A stretch of 64,000 nucleotides of DNA from assembly GCF_030540775.2 (NCBI RefSeq), contig NZ_CP141266.1, positions 3,707,001 through 3,771,000 on the forward strand, given 5' to 3'. Source of the stretch: Flavivirga abyssicola. GTDB taxonomy: Bacteria > Bacteroidota > Bacteroidia > Flavobacteriales > Flavobacteriaceae. Of this stretch, positions 37,049 through 45,884 are shown piece by piece (the first letter of the stretch is position 1; every line of letters begins with the position of its first letter). A program made the translations under genes and the position numbers. The notes below the pieces were generated by a model. The model worked only from the letters and a program-made list of their open reading frames with translations. It searched no databases and was not told where the DNA came from.

Positions 37049-38346
37049 TGGAATATTTACCAATACTCGTATTAGTTCTTAGCTTCGTTGCCCTACTTTT
37101 TATAGGAGTTCCTGTTGCTTGGAGCATTGCTATTTCATCTTTATTAACTATGATGGTAAGTATTTCTGCACTACCAGCACTTACAACAGTCTCTCAAAGA
37201 ATAGGAACAGGACTCGATAGTTTTGCACTACTTGCCATTCCATTTTTTGTACTCTCAGGACAATTAATGAATAAAGGAGGAATCGCACATCGTTTAATAA
37301 ATTTTGCAAAGACCTTAGTAGGTGCTTTACCAGGTGGTTTAGCACTTATAAATGTAATCGCTGCGATGTTAATGGGAGCTATAGCTGGATCTGCTATGGC
37401 TTCAGCGTCAGCAATGGGGAGCATTTTAGGGCCAGAAATGGAAAAGGAAGGTTATTCCAAGGAGTTTGGAGCCGCAGTAAATGTAACATCCTCTACAGTA
37501 GGATTGATTATTCCGCCTAGTAACGTTTTAATCGTTTATTCTTTGGCTAGTGGTGGGGTATCTATAGCAGCACTTTTTTTGGCAGGTTACATACCAGGAA
37601 TATTAACAGGTTTGTTTTTAATGATTGTAGCTTCTCTGTATGCTAAAAAGAAGAAATACAATATAGGTAAAAGGAGCTCATTAAAGGAAGTCGCTAAAAC
37701 ATTTGTTAGTGCATTTCCTAGTTTATTGCTTTTGGTTGTTATTATGGGAGGTATTGTGGCAGGGATATTTACTGCCACAGAAGCTTCAGCAATAGCAGTG
37801 CTTTACACATTGGTACTAGGTTTTTGGTATAAAGAAATAAAAACTAAAGACCTTCCAAAAATATTATTGGATTCTTGTGGTACTACGGCAATCGTAATGC
37901 TTTTAATAGGAACATCAATGAGTATGTCTTGGGTAATGTCTTACGAAAATATTCCGCAGGATATTAGTACCATGTTATTAGGACTCAGTAGCAACCCTAT
38001 AGTCATTTTGTTAATTATAAACTTGTTGCTATTGTTTGTTGGTATTTTTATGGATATGACTCCTGCAGTTTTAATTTTTACACCCATTTTCTTACCTATA
38101 ATTATAGAATTAGGAATGGATCCGGTGCAGTTTGGTATCATAATGATTTTAAACTTATGTGTAGGATTGTGTACACCACCAGTAGGCTCGGTACTTTTTG
38201 TGGGCGTAGGTATAGCAAATACGACTATTGAAAAAGTCATTAAACCCCTTTTGCCACTTTTTCTGGCTATGATAATTTCATTATTTCTAGTAACATATTT
38301 TTCAGAATTAAGTTTGTGGTTACCTAGGTTTTTTGGGGTCATTTAA
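37048..38346 (+). CDS. dctM: TRAP transporter large permease subunit, DctM-type
   Basis: A 432-residue, very hydrophobic permease with about 12 membrane helices. It forms the ion-coupled channel of the tripartite transporter. Motifs include LAIPFFVLSGQLMNKGGIA, GAIAGSAMASASAMGSI, VGLIIPPSNVLIVYSLASG and the C-terminal LNLCVGLCTPPVGSVLFVG, all characteristic. Complete and of normal length. With DctP and DctQ it makes a full importer, probably delivering the GH88 product or the disaccharides to the cytoplasm for KduI and KduD. Confidence 0.95.
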   Translation: MEYLPILVLVLSFVALLFIGVPVAWSIAISSLLTMMVSISALPALTTVSQRIGTGLDSFALLAIPFFVLSGQLMNKGGIAHRLINFAKTLVGALPGGLALINVIAAMLMGAIAGSAMASASAMGSILGPEMEKEGYSKEFGAAVNVTSSTVGLIIPPSNVLIVYSLASGGVSIAALFLAGYIPGILTGLFLMIVASLYAKKKKYNIGKRSSLKEVAKTFVSAFPSLLLLVVIMGGIVAGIFTATEASAIAVLYTLVLGFWYKEIKTKDLPKILLDSCGTTAIVMLLIGTSMSMSWVMSYENIPQDISTMLLGLSSNPIVILLIINLLLLFVGIFMDMTPAVLIFTPIFLPIIIELGMDPVQFGIIMILNLCVGLCTPPVGSVLFVGVGIANTTIEKVIKPLLPLFLAMIISLFLVTYFSELSLWLPRFFGVI

Positions 38347-38537
38347 AAGATATTCAGCATTTATGTCATGATTTGAACCATTTGTTACAAATTATCTTAT
38401 GAGATAGGTGTAATTTTATAGTCACAACTTTTAATAGTATCACAAAGTATTATATTGGGTATAATATAAAGAGTTTCTCTGTTAAGAATATTTGAGGAGC
38501 TAGGTGGCTATTGCAAAAAGAATAAAAAAACTATTAT

Positions 38538-40109
38538 ATGAAGAAATTGATATCAATACTAATACTTTGTATTATCTCTTTTGAGGTTCTAGCATGTTCT
38601 AAAATCACAACAAAATCACAACTTAACATTTTAGTGTTTACCAAAACAGCTGGTTTTAGGCATACCAGTATTCCTGAAGGTATTAAAGCATTAAGAACTT
38701 TGAGTGATGAACAATTGTGGAATATGACAGCTACTGAAGATGCCTCATTTTTTAACCCAGGCTATCTAGAAAAAATAGATGTTGTGATATTTATGAATAC
38801 CACCGGTGATATTTTAAATGAGAAACAAGAAAAAGCTTTTGAAAATTACATAAAAAAAGGAGGTGGTTTTGTTGGTATTCATGGGGCGACTCACACTGAA
38901 CTAAACTGGAATTTTTATTATGATTTGGTCGGTGCTCAATTTGAGAAGCATCCTAAAATTCAAGAAGCACGGTTAATAGTACATCAGGATACCAAGCATC
39001 CAGCTATAAATATGTTGGATAATGAATGGGTAACTACCGACGAATGGTACTATTTTAAAGAACCTCTTAAGTCCCATTGTAAAGTTTTGTTGGACATTGA
39101 TGAAAGTACTATAGTAGGTAGTCCTAATTCTGGTAGTTCACATCCTATAGCCTGGTATCATGAAAAATTTAATGGTCGTGTATTTTATACAGGTCTTGGA
39201 CATACCAATGAACAATACTCAAATCCATTTTTTATAGAACACTTAAAAAACGGTGTTTTATGGGCAGGAAAGTTATACGATATAAGCTTGTCTAACCAAT
39301 GGATAAATTTATTGGATGAGGATTTAACCGCGTGGGATAAATACATTGGTGTACCACATACCAGTGTTGATTTACCCTTTGATTTTCCTAAAAGTGACGA
39401 TGTCACCAAAGGCACACCCCTTGGTTTAAATAATGATGTTTTGAATGTGTTTTCAGTAGGCCAAAATAAAGAAAAGGAAAATATTCTAAATATTACAGGA
39501 GAGATTTATGGTGGATTAACAACAAAACATATGTACCAAAACTACCATTTTAAATGTGAGTTTAAATGGGGCGAAAAAAAATGGGAACCTCGTTTGGGCT
39601 CAAAGCGGGATAATGGCATCTTATTTCATGCTACGGGTGCACATGCTGGTTTTTGGAATGTTTGGATGCGCAGTTTAGAATGTCAAGTGCAAGAAGGCGA
39701 TTTTGGAGATTTTTTTCCTTTATCTGGTACTATAGCAGAAATTCCCGTTGTAAATTCTCCAAAAGGCAAAGGACATGTATACAATTCAAAAGGTGTTGAA
39801 ATAACATCTTCATTTTTAGGAAAACATACAGGAGGTAGAATTCAGCGATCTAAAAATATGGAAAACCCTCATGGGGAATGGAATACAGTAGAAATTTATG
39901 CTTTTGGGGATAGAGCTGTATTTGTTGTTAATGGAGAAGTGGTTTCAACCTTAAAGAATACACGCTATGAAACTAATGGAATTGAAATACCATTGAAAGG
40001 GGGGCGTCTACAAATCCAATCTGAAGCAGCTGAATGTTATTATAAGTCTATACAGATTAAGGGTATTGATGCTTTTCCTGAGCATATTAAAAGAATAACA
40101 GGCTGGTAA
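38538..40109 (+). CDS. ThuA-like domain plus DUF1080 (3-keto-disaccharide hydrolase-like) protein
   Basis: A 523-residue exported protein; the signal ends EVLAC near residue 20 and may be a lipobox. Residues 28-250 form a ThuA-like, class-I glutamine amidotransferase-fold domain (LVFTKTAGFRHTSIPEGI, FVGIHGATHTE, GRVFYTGLGHTNEQYS). Residues 260-523 form a DUF1080 concanavalin-like domain (NLLDEDLTAWDKYIG, KRDNGILFHATG, GGRLQIQSEAAECYYKSI). Both domains occur in sugar metabolism of Bacteroidota and Planctomycetota, DUF1080 members being linked to 3-keto-glycoside hydrolysis. It lies 191 bp after the TRAP operon and may be independently expressed. Confidence 0.88.
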   Translation: MKKLISILILCIISFEVLACSKITTKSQLNILVFTKTAGFRHTSIPEGIKALRTLSDEQLWNMTATEDASFFNPGYLEKIDVVIFMNTTGDILNEKQEKAFENYIKKGGGFVGIHGATHTELNWNFYYDLVGAQFEKHPKIQEARLIVHQDTKHPAINMLDNEWVTTDEWYYFKEPLKSHCKVLLDIDESTIVGSPNSGSSHPIAWYHEKFNGRVFYTGLGHTNEQYSNPFFIEHLKNGVLWAGKLYDISLSNQWINLLDEDLTAWDKYIGVPHTSVDLPFDFPKSDDVTKGTPLGLNNDVLNVFSVGQNKEKENILNITGEIYGGLTTKHMYQNYHFKCEFKWGEKKWEPRLGSKRDNGILFHATGAHAGFWNVWMRSLECQVQEGDFGDFFPLSGTIAEIPVVNSPKGKGHVYNSKGVEITSSFLGKHTGGRIQRSKNMENPHGEWNTVEIYAFGDRAVFVVNGEVVSTLKNTRYETNGIEIPLKGGRLQIQSEAAECYYKSIQIKGIDAFPEHIKRITGW

Positions 40110-40615
40110 TCAAAACCAGAAAAACAGTATTTATATAAAGGAAGCGAAATACATTCGTATGATTTTTACATGATTCCTTTTGAGAATAGAACTACTAAAA
40201 ATATTTGGAGTTAAGTAGATTTTACGAATATATAAACAAATAATCTTTCACAATTTAGTTAGTTTGATCTTCGATCCGTCTTGTTATTGATGTCAAAGAA
40301 AATTAAAAAGCCTGTAAACATTAAGTTTACAGGCTTTTATGGATTTTAGTAAATCCTCAGCGGATAATCTGTAAATATTTTATTAGAGGTAAAATAATTC
40401 AATCTTATGGTAATTTGATGCATACTATGTGTTTTTTTTAAGAGTACTTTTGTAAAATAAACTTTACAAGTTTTAAGACATCAATCCATATTAGGAGTCA
40501 CCTACCTAAAACCTTAGGGTAGTTCCTTGTCTTTAAGAATGTAATAATCCGATACTTATTTAGTCTTGATACAAGAAAGACTAAAATACTCCTTAAATCT
40601 AAATAACTATTAAAA
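40110..40615. other. Intergenic region with one terminator
   Basis: About 500 bp between the ThuA gene and the GH16 gene. It contains the strong hairpin at 40306-40338, listed separately. TACTTTTG at 40445-40452 fits the TAnnTTTG promoter element, but the -33 partner is poor. I see no ORF or RNA gene. Confidence 0.4.
40306..40338. terminator. Strong bidirectional terminator hairpin
   Basis: GCCTGTAAAC (40310-40319) and GTTTACAGGC (40325-40334) form a perfect 10-bp stem with a 5-base loop, flanked by AAAAA on the left and TTTT on the right. This is the most convincing end of the PUL transcription units. Confidence 0.85.
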
Positions 40616-42508
40616 ATGAAAAAAAAAATATTTTTTAACCTTTTTGTAATTTTGTTTGTCACATTCAATTCCATTGGCCAAACATTTAATGAAAAAACCC
40701 TAGAAGAAAGAACTCGTCCTTACGGAGATGCAGATAAACCTGGTATATCCTGGAAAATACGTTGGGACAGATCAGATTTATTTAATAATGATAATTTTCC
40801 AGATTCAGACTTTAAATATGACACCAGAAGATGGACAAAAACACCAGAAAATGTTCAAAGTTGGGTTTGGCGTAACAAACAAAATATCGAACAAAGAGAT
40901 GGGTCTCTGTATATAACAGCTAGATATAATGAGTCTGGTTTTCCAGAAAATAGAGTTCCATCAGCTTGTGTTAATGGAAGTCCATCATCTACTTTGGTAC
41001 CTGTTAGATTTTCATCTGGTATGTTGAGAAGTTCTACACCTGGTTTTGTCTATGGTTATTATGAAGCTGCTATTAAAGGAAGTGCTGGTTTTCCTGGGGT
41101 TTCACCAGCATTTTGGTTATATAACTCAATAAAATCAAACCAGACTGTTGGTAAAGTACGTTATTCTGAGATTGATATTGTAGAACTTACTCAAGAAGGA
41201 ACAAGTGAGGCTAAAAGAAAAGTAATGGACCATAATTTGCATGCTATTACTTCAGCTTCAACAAGACATAAATTTGATTCTTCGCTTAACCGACCAGTTG
41301 GAGCTTTTGTTCCTGCAGTAAATCAAAATGGTGGATTGTCTTTAGGGCCTATTAGTAGTACTGCGGGAAGAAGATGGTGGAGACCAAAACAAAATACTGC
41401 CGCACAAAGAAATGAAACCCATGAGTTTGAACCTAGAGATATTAATATTTTTGGTTGCTTGGTTACATCCCAGGAAATAGTTTGGTATGTGAACGGGAAA
41501 GAGATTGGAAGAAAGCCAAATGTACTATGGCAAAAGGAATCTGATTTATCAAACCCTATGAGAATTACATTATCTTTAGGAATCAGAGCGCCTTATAACC
41601 AATTTTGCAGTAATAGATTTGTGATGCCAAACCCGTCGGTACTTGAAAGAGCTAAGGATTTCTTTCCGCAAACTATGCAGGTTTTATACGTGAAAGTATT
41701 TGAGCTAACTAGTGATTCTTCACCGATAGTTTCTGTGAATAATGTTGTTATAGAGCAGTCAGAAGTGCCATTACGAGTTGGCGGAAATACCATACTCACA
41801 CCAGTAATCCTACCTAAAGAAGCTTCAAACAAAAACTTTACGTTTTATAGTGTTTCTGGTATGGACGTTGCAAGAATAGATTCTAAGACTGGTATTGTAA
41901 CGGCCTTAAAAAAAGGTTCAGCAACTTTTAGAGTTATAACAGAAGACGGAAATTTCTTTGATGATATTACCGTAACAGTTAGTGAAAACCCAGGGCAAAC
42001 TAGAAATATAAACATACCTGTGCCTCCTGGGTCAGCTGGATTAGTGCCTTCAGGTCCCGATAACCCAGGCAACTCTAATTGTGAAAATATACCTGTTTGG
42101 AAGAAGTCTGATGTTTATGTAATAGGAGATAAGGTTAAGCTTGAAGGAAAGTTATACGAATTAAAATCTAGTAAAGGTAAGTGTAGACCCGGTGTTAACT
42201 CTCAATGTTCAATAAATCAATGGAAAGAAATAGGTTCTTGTGAGCTACAAAATAAAGAAGCTTTACAAATACCTGATAATGAAATTGAGATTGGTGTGTA
42301 CCCTAACCCAACAATGAATATGGTTAATATTATTTCTAAGAAAGGATCAATAATTTCAATCCTTAGCCCTAGCGGAAAAGTAGTATTCAAAGAGGTAAGT
42401 AAAGGTGAAATCAGTTCTTTTGACACTCATGGTTTATCTAGAGGCTTGTACCTTGTTACAATCCAAAATAAAAATGAAGTTATAACTAAAAAACTTATTA
42501 TAAAGTAA
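40616..42508 (+). CDS. GH16 endoglycanase with Ig-like, chitin-binding-like and T9SS sorting domains
   Basis: A 630-residue secreted protein. A signal peptide (about 1-21, ending SIGQ) is followed by a GH16 domain over about residues 25-370. Its catalytic motif is E-I-D-I-V-E (Glu185, Asp187, Glu190), the E-x-D-x-x-E form found in agarase, carrageenase, porphyranase and laminarinase branches. A Big_2-type Ig domain follows (ITVTVSENPG at its end), then a proline-rich linker, then a CBM5/12-like module with NCENIPVWKKSDVYVIGDKV and Trp-rich ending INQWKEIGSC. A T9SS type A sorting domain ends the protein (IGVYPNPTMNMVNI). The substrate is probably a beta-linked marine galactan or glucan, distinct from the PL8 substrate. 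Confidence 0.87.
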   Translation: MKKKIFFNLFVILFVTFNSIGQTFNEKTLEERTRPYGDADKPGISWKIRWDRSDLFNNDNFPDSDFKYDTRRWTKTPENVQSWVWRNKQNIEQRDGSLYITARYNESGFPENRVPSACVNGSPSSTLVPVRFSSGMLRSSTPGFVYGYYEAAIKGSAGFPGVSPAFWLYNSIKSNQTVGKVRYSEIDIVELTQEGTSEAKRKVMDHNLHAITSASTRHKFDSSLNRPVGAFVPAVNQNGGLSLGPISSTAGRRWWRPKQNTAAQRNETHEFEPRDINIFGCLVTSQEIVWYVNGKEIGRKPNVLWQKESDLSNPMRITLSLGIRAPYNQFCSNRFVMPNPSVLERAKDFFPQTMQVLYVKVFELTSDSSPIVSVNNVVIEQSEVPLRVGGNTILTPVILPKEASNKNFTFYSVSGMDVARIDSKTGIVTALKKGSATFRVITEDGNFFDDITVTVSENPGQTRNINIPVPPGSAGLVPSGPDNPGNSNCENIPVWKKSDVYVIGDKVKLEGKLYELKSSKGKCRPGVNSQCSINQWKEIGSCELQNKEALQIPDNEIEIGVYPNPTMNMVNIISKKGSIISILSPSGKVVFKEVSKGEISSFDTHGLSRGLYLVTIQNKNEVITKKLIIK

Positions 42509-42580
42509 AATACAATTTAAAAAGAGTGTTAGTTTTAGATTTACACTAATATGCACAAATTAGTTTAATTGTACATATAA

Positions 42581-42616
42581 ATATCTTCACGGTTTTTGAA
42601 TTGTGAAGATATTTAT
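42581..42616 (+). terminator. Probable terminator after the GH16 gene
   Basis: ATATCTTCAC (42581-42590) pairs perfectly with GTGAAGATAT (42603-42612). The T tract after it is weak, so it is a hairpin with moderate terminator likelihood. Confidence 0.5.
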
Positions 42617-42659
42617 TATTACAATCCTCATAGATTAATTTTGTTATCCGTTTTATTGA

Positions 42660-42880
42660 TATTCAAGTCTACTACGATGTAGAACAATTTTGGTTCAAAT
42701 ATACGAGTCAGGAGATGTTATAATATTGAAAGGTGTTGTATCCAAAGATCACGTTCACATACATATTAAATATCGTCCCTCGTTAAGTTTGAGCTATTTG
42801 ATAAAGAAACTCCAGAAAGTTGCAGGTTGAGTACCCATCATTGAAGCAGCGCTATTGGAGACGTAATTTTTGCTTAAATA
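42660..42880 (+). pseudogene. Decayed IS200-type (HUH, Y1) transposase remnant
   Basis: Conceptual translation from 42693 reads VQIYESGDVIILKGVVSKDH and goes on to VHIHIKYRPSLSLSYLIKKL, then stops at 42828. The first part fits the family's stretch before the catalytic site, and HVH is the HUH metal-binding motif. One frame over, right at the stop, VEYPSLKQRYWRRNF continues the family's next conserved block. The gene is therefore frameshifted; the N-terminus is missing and the C-terminal catalytic Tyr region is not found. It lies 438 bp before the patatin/KAP cluster. Confidence 0.75.
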
Positions 42881-43317
42881 CAACAATTTTTTAAATAGTT
42901 GACTAAATATAAAACAGAAAAACTTTAAATACTTGTTAGTTAAGTGGTTACGGTTTTGTTAAGTGGAGAAAAAGAGGCTCCGCTGGCCTTTAAATTTTAT
43001 CAGTGATATCAAATTTTCGTTTTTTAAGTTGCCTTAGGGTAACTCATAGGGTAACCTTTTTTTTAAACATAAAGAATATTTTTTTGCAGTTGGACTGGAG
43101 GAACGGACACAAAATCTATATGTGATAGGAAGAACTTCGAGAATTACAAAAAGAATCGTAAGATATTGATTCTTAGTAAAAAAAATCTTATATTTAAACT
43201 CTCCTAAGAATTAATTTCTACATTTTTTGTCCCAATTATAAATAATTAATACCCAGTATGTATACTATTATACTGTATTAATAATTAAGTCAGTATTCAT
43301 TAATAAAAAATCTTGAT
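42881..43317. other. Intergenic region before the patatin/KAP cluster
   Basis: About 437 bp with no convincing ORF. AGGGTAAC occurs twice (near 43035 and 43049). GTGGAGAAAAAGAGG near 42964 faintly resembles the tRNA-Ser 3' end. The cluster promoter should be here but no TAnnTTTG element is clear. Confidence 0.4.
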
Positions 43318-44823
43318 ATGACAGGAAGTGTAGCTCTAGATGTGGTAATTGGGTTAGTATTTATTTACTTACTCTACAGTCTTTTCGCCACAACAATTAT
43401 GGAAATGATCAATTCATTTCTAGGCTTAAGAGCCAGAAATTTACGATATGCTTTGAGGCGAATGTTAATGGATGAAAAAGAATTTAGTTCTAATAATAAT
43501 TTAAAGAAGAAATTCTTTAGACTGATTATTAATCACCTTCTAAAAATTACAGGGAAAGCGTACAATCTAATGAAACCAGATCTTTTTAATGATTTTTACA
43601 AACAGCCTTCTATTAAATACCTTGGAGGAGGAGGTCTGTGGAATAAACCTGCCTACATAACTTCTCAGAACTTTTCAAAGGCTTTAATTGATTCATTAAA
43701 GGACTTGGGTGACGATGGACTAGATAATCCGATTGAAAAAATTAAGAGTGGTATTAAAAAAGTTGGAATTGATCGTTCTAATGATCAGGCAATTCTAGCA
43801 TATAAAAATCCGAAAAACAAAAAGTGGATACAGAAAACCTCTGTAGAAACGAAGCATTTCATCAGAAAACAGTTAAATTTAGATATAGAACATGAATCTT
43901 CGACTAAAAAACATCTAGTATCCTTAATGGAAGATGCTAATAACGATCTTCAGAAATTTGAGTATTTATTGCAGCAGTGGTTTGATGACACCATGGAACG
44001 TTCCACAGGTTGGTTTAAGCGTAGGGTTCAGTATTTCTTATTTTTTATTGGTTTTATTTTAGCTATAAGCTTCAATGCAGATACGTTAAGTATCATTAAA
44101 AAATTATCAAACGATACTAAAGCACGTGAGCAGCTTGTGGCTCATGCCAGTAATTATGGAAAAGATAATGAGAACTTAATTAAAAAAATCAACAGTTTAC
44201 AGACCAATCCGACAAGTAATCCAGGTAAAGATAGTCTTAAAACACAAAGTATTAAGGAAGTCATTAAAAGTAATAACGATTCGTTGCACAAAATAAGTCA
44301 GACCTTACAGAAAGATATTGTAAGAGCTCAAAATATCATCGCATCAAACTGGCGCATACCAGATAGAATACTCAATAATCCCGTTAAAGACATTCCGAAG
44401 GACTTCACCAAACATGGCTATAAGCTCGTTGTTTGGGATATTATGAGAGGAAGAGACAACAAAAAGAAAGTAAAAAAAGACACAGTTGATGTTTCTATTC
44501 TAGTACATAAATCGATAGACAAAGCACTTTTTGAAAAAAGTATTCGTCCCACCAGTCGTGCTGACTTCAATAAAGGTATTATTGATGTCAATAAACGAAA
44601 TTATAAATGGAGCTATGTTTTTAAGAGTAAAGGATTTCGCTTTATGCATCTTTGGGGATATGTATTAACAGCTTTAGCCATTTCATTAGGTTCACCATTT
44701 TGGTTCGACCTCTTAAATCGTTTGATAAAATTACGCAGTTCTCTCAAACCTAAAGAACAGCAGAAATCAAATGCTACTTTAAAACCTAATGAAGACGTCA
44801 ACATTATGCATCGTGTAGGCTAA
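43318..44823 (+). CDS. Conserved membrane protein with RARNL and FWFDLLNRL motifs, first gene of the cluster
   Basis: A 501-residue protein of unknown function. Membrane helices are predicted at about residues 5-27 (VVIGLVFIYLLYSLFATTI), 238-256 (VQYFLFFIGFILAISF) and 444-464. A lysine-rich, probably coiled-coil section at about 262-345 lies between the second and third. The pattern GLRARNLRYALRRML after the first helix, ERSTGWFKRRVQ before the second and SLGSPFWFDLLNRLIKLRS at the end recalls a widespread uncharacterised bacterial membrane family. It has no catalytic motif. Its stop overlaps the subtilase start by one base (TAATG), so it is translationally coupled to it, and it may anchor the system to the inner membrane. 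Confidence 0.75.
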   Translation: MTGSVALDVVIGLVFIYLLYSLFATTIMEMINSFLGLRARNLRYALRRMLMDEKEFSSNNNLKKKFFRLIINHLLKITGKAYNLMKPDLFNDFYKQPSIKYLGGGGLWNKPAYITSQNFSKALIDSLKDLGDDGLDNPIEKIKSGIKKVGIDRSNDQAILAYKNPKNKKWIQKTSVETKHFIRKQLNLDIEHESSTKKHLVSLMEDANNDLQKFEYLLQQWFDDTMERSTGWFKRRVQYFLFFIGFILAISFNADTLSIIKKLSNDTKAREQLVAHASNYGKDNENLIKKINSLQTNPTSNPGKDSLKTQSIKEVIKSNNDSLHKISQTLQKDIVRAQNIIASNWRIPDRILNNPVKDIPKDFTKHGYKLVVWDIMRGRDNKKKVKKDTVDVSILVHKSIDKALFEKSIRPTSRADFNKGIIDVNKRNYKWSYVFKSKGFRFMHLWGYVLTALAISLGSPFWFDLLNRLIKLRSSLKPKEQQKSNATLKPNEDVNIMHRVG

Positions 44824-45884
44824 TGAAAGTAACCGTTTCTAAATATCTTAATGTAAGGGTAGGTGAGCCTCGATTAGATGCACCTAACTATCAGTATTTG
44901 GCTCCTGGAAGTATTCTTGAAGTGGATGGTAAACTGTATAATGGTCAGGATTATGAAGGTAATTCCTTGTGGTATAAAGACCTTGCAGGAAATTATTATT
45001 GGAGTGGAGGAATCTTAGATCCAAGTTTTAAACCAAATATTTGGGAGCAATTTAAAATAGACAAATTTTGGTGGTTTAAAGATTATAACCTTGATAAAGT
45101 TTGGAAGAGCAGTAATAAAGGATCAAAAATCAAAGTGGCTATACTTGATACTGGTTTATCGCTTCCTCATTCCGATTTAGATGTCAACTCAATTACGCTT
45201 CAAGATGTTACTGATAGTGATTCGACAGAGGACTGGACAGGCCATGGCACACATGTTTGTGGTATTTTAAATGCTGCGCATAATACTAAAGGTGTTTATG
45301 GATTAGCACCAAATGTAGACCTTTATTTTGCAAAAGTTACCAACGATATCGTAGGAGATTCTCTAGATTTTTTGGTTAAAGGAATTGATTGGGCTGTTGC
45401 AAATAGCGTTGATATTATCTCGATAAGTAAAGGTTTTCAAAACGATTCAAATTTATTAAAAGCAGCTATTTCGAGAGCGGCTAAAAGTAATATACTTATT
45501 GTGTGTGCAGCAGGTAATAAATTGCACAACACACATGTAGATATTGATTTTCCCGCCAGATATTCAGAAACAATTTCAGTAGGAGGAATTTTAAGGAACA
45601 AGAAGGTGTTGGGGGATACAATTAACACTAATCAAACAGATATATTTGCGCCTGGATTTGAGGTCTTATCAACATTTAAAAAAAATTCATATAAAAAACT
45701 GTCTGGGTCAAGTCAGGCAGCACCTTTTGTTGCAGGTCTAGCTGCTTTACTCTTGTCTAAAATTAGAAAGAACAATCCAAAATTTAAGGCAATTGACCTT
45801 AAAGATCATTTGCTTTCAACCAGTGATAACCAATCATTTGGTAAAGTTGTAAATCCACTTAACGCTATAAATAACACACCATGA
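44823..45884 (+). CDS. SH3b-subtilase (S8 serine peptidase) without signal peptide
   Basis: A 353-residue serine protease. The N-terminal 66 residues form a bacterial SH3-like domain (YLNVRVGEPRLDAPNYQYLA). The S8 domain fills residues 95-350 with an intact triad: Asp109 in VAILDTGL, His141 in GHGTHVCG and Ser297 in SGSSQAAP, and the oxyanion Asn232 in CAAGN. No signal peptide or propeptide is visible, so it should act in the cytoplasm, unlike typical subtilisins. The start is coupled to the upstream membrane protein, and its end overlaps the next gene by 4 bp. Subtilase-like proteases without export signals are known effectors or switches in bacterial conflict systems; that role here is inferred. 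Confidence 0.88.
   Translation: MKVTVSKYLNVRVGEPRLDAPNYQYLAPGSILEVDGKLYNGQDYEGNSLWYKDLAGNYYWSGGILDPSFKPNIWEQFKIDKFWWFKDYNLDKVWKSSNKGSKIKVAILDTGLSLPHSDLDVNSITLQDVTDSDSTEDWTGHGTHVCGILNAAHNTKGVYGLAPNVDLYFAKVTNDIVGDSLDFLVKGIDWAVANSVDIISISKGFQNDSNLLKAAISRAAKSNILIVCAAGNKLHNTHVDIDFPARYSETISVGGILRNKKVLGDTINTNQTDIFAPGFEVLSTFKKNSYKKLSGSSQAAPFVAGLAALLLSKIRKNNPKFKAIDLKDHLLSTSDNQSFGKVVNPLNAINNTP

Noticed and set aside
42963-42980. GTGGAGAAAAAGAGG as a possible left att site matching the tRNA-Ser 3' end
   Set aside because: It needs a mismatch and an inserted base over 15 bp, which is weak in AT/purine-rich DNA. Mentioned only as a faint resemblance.
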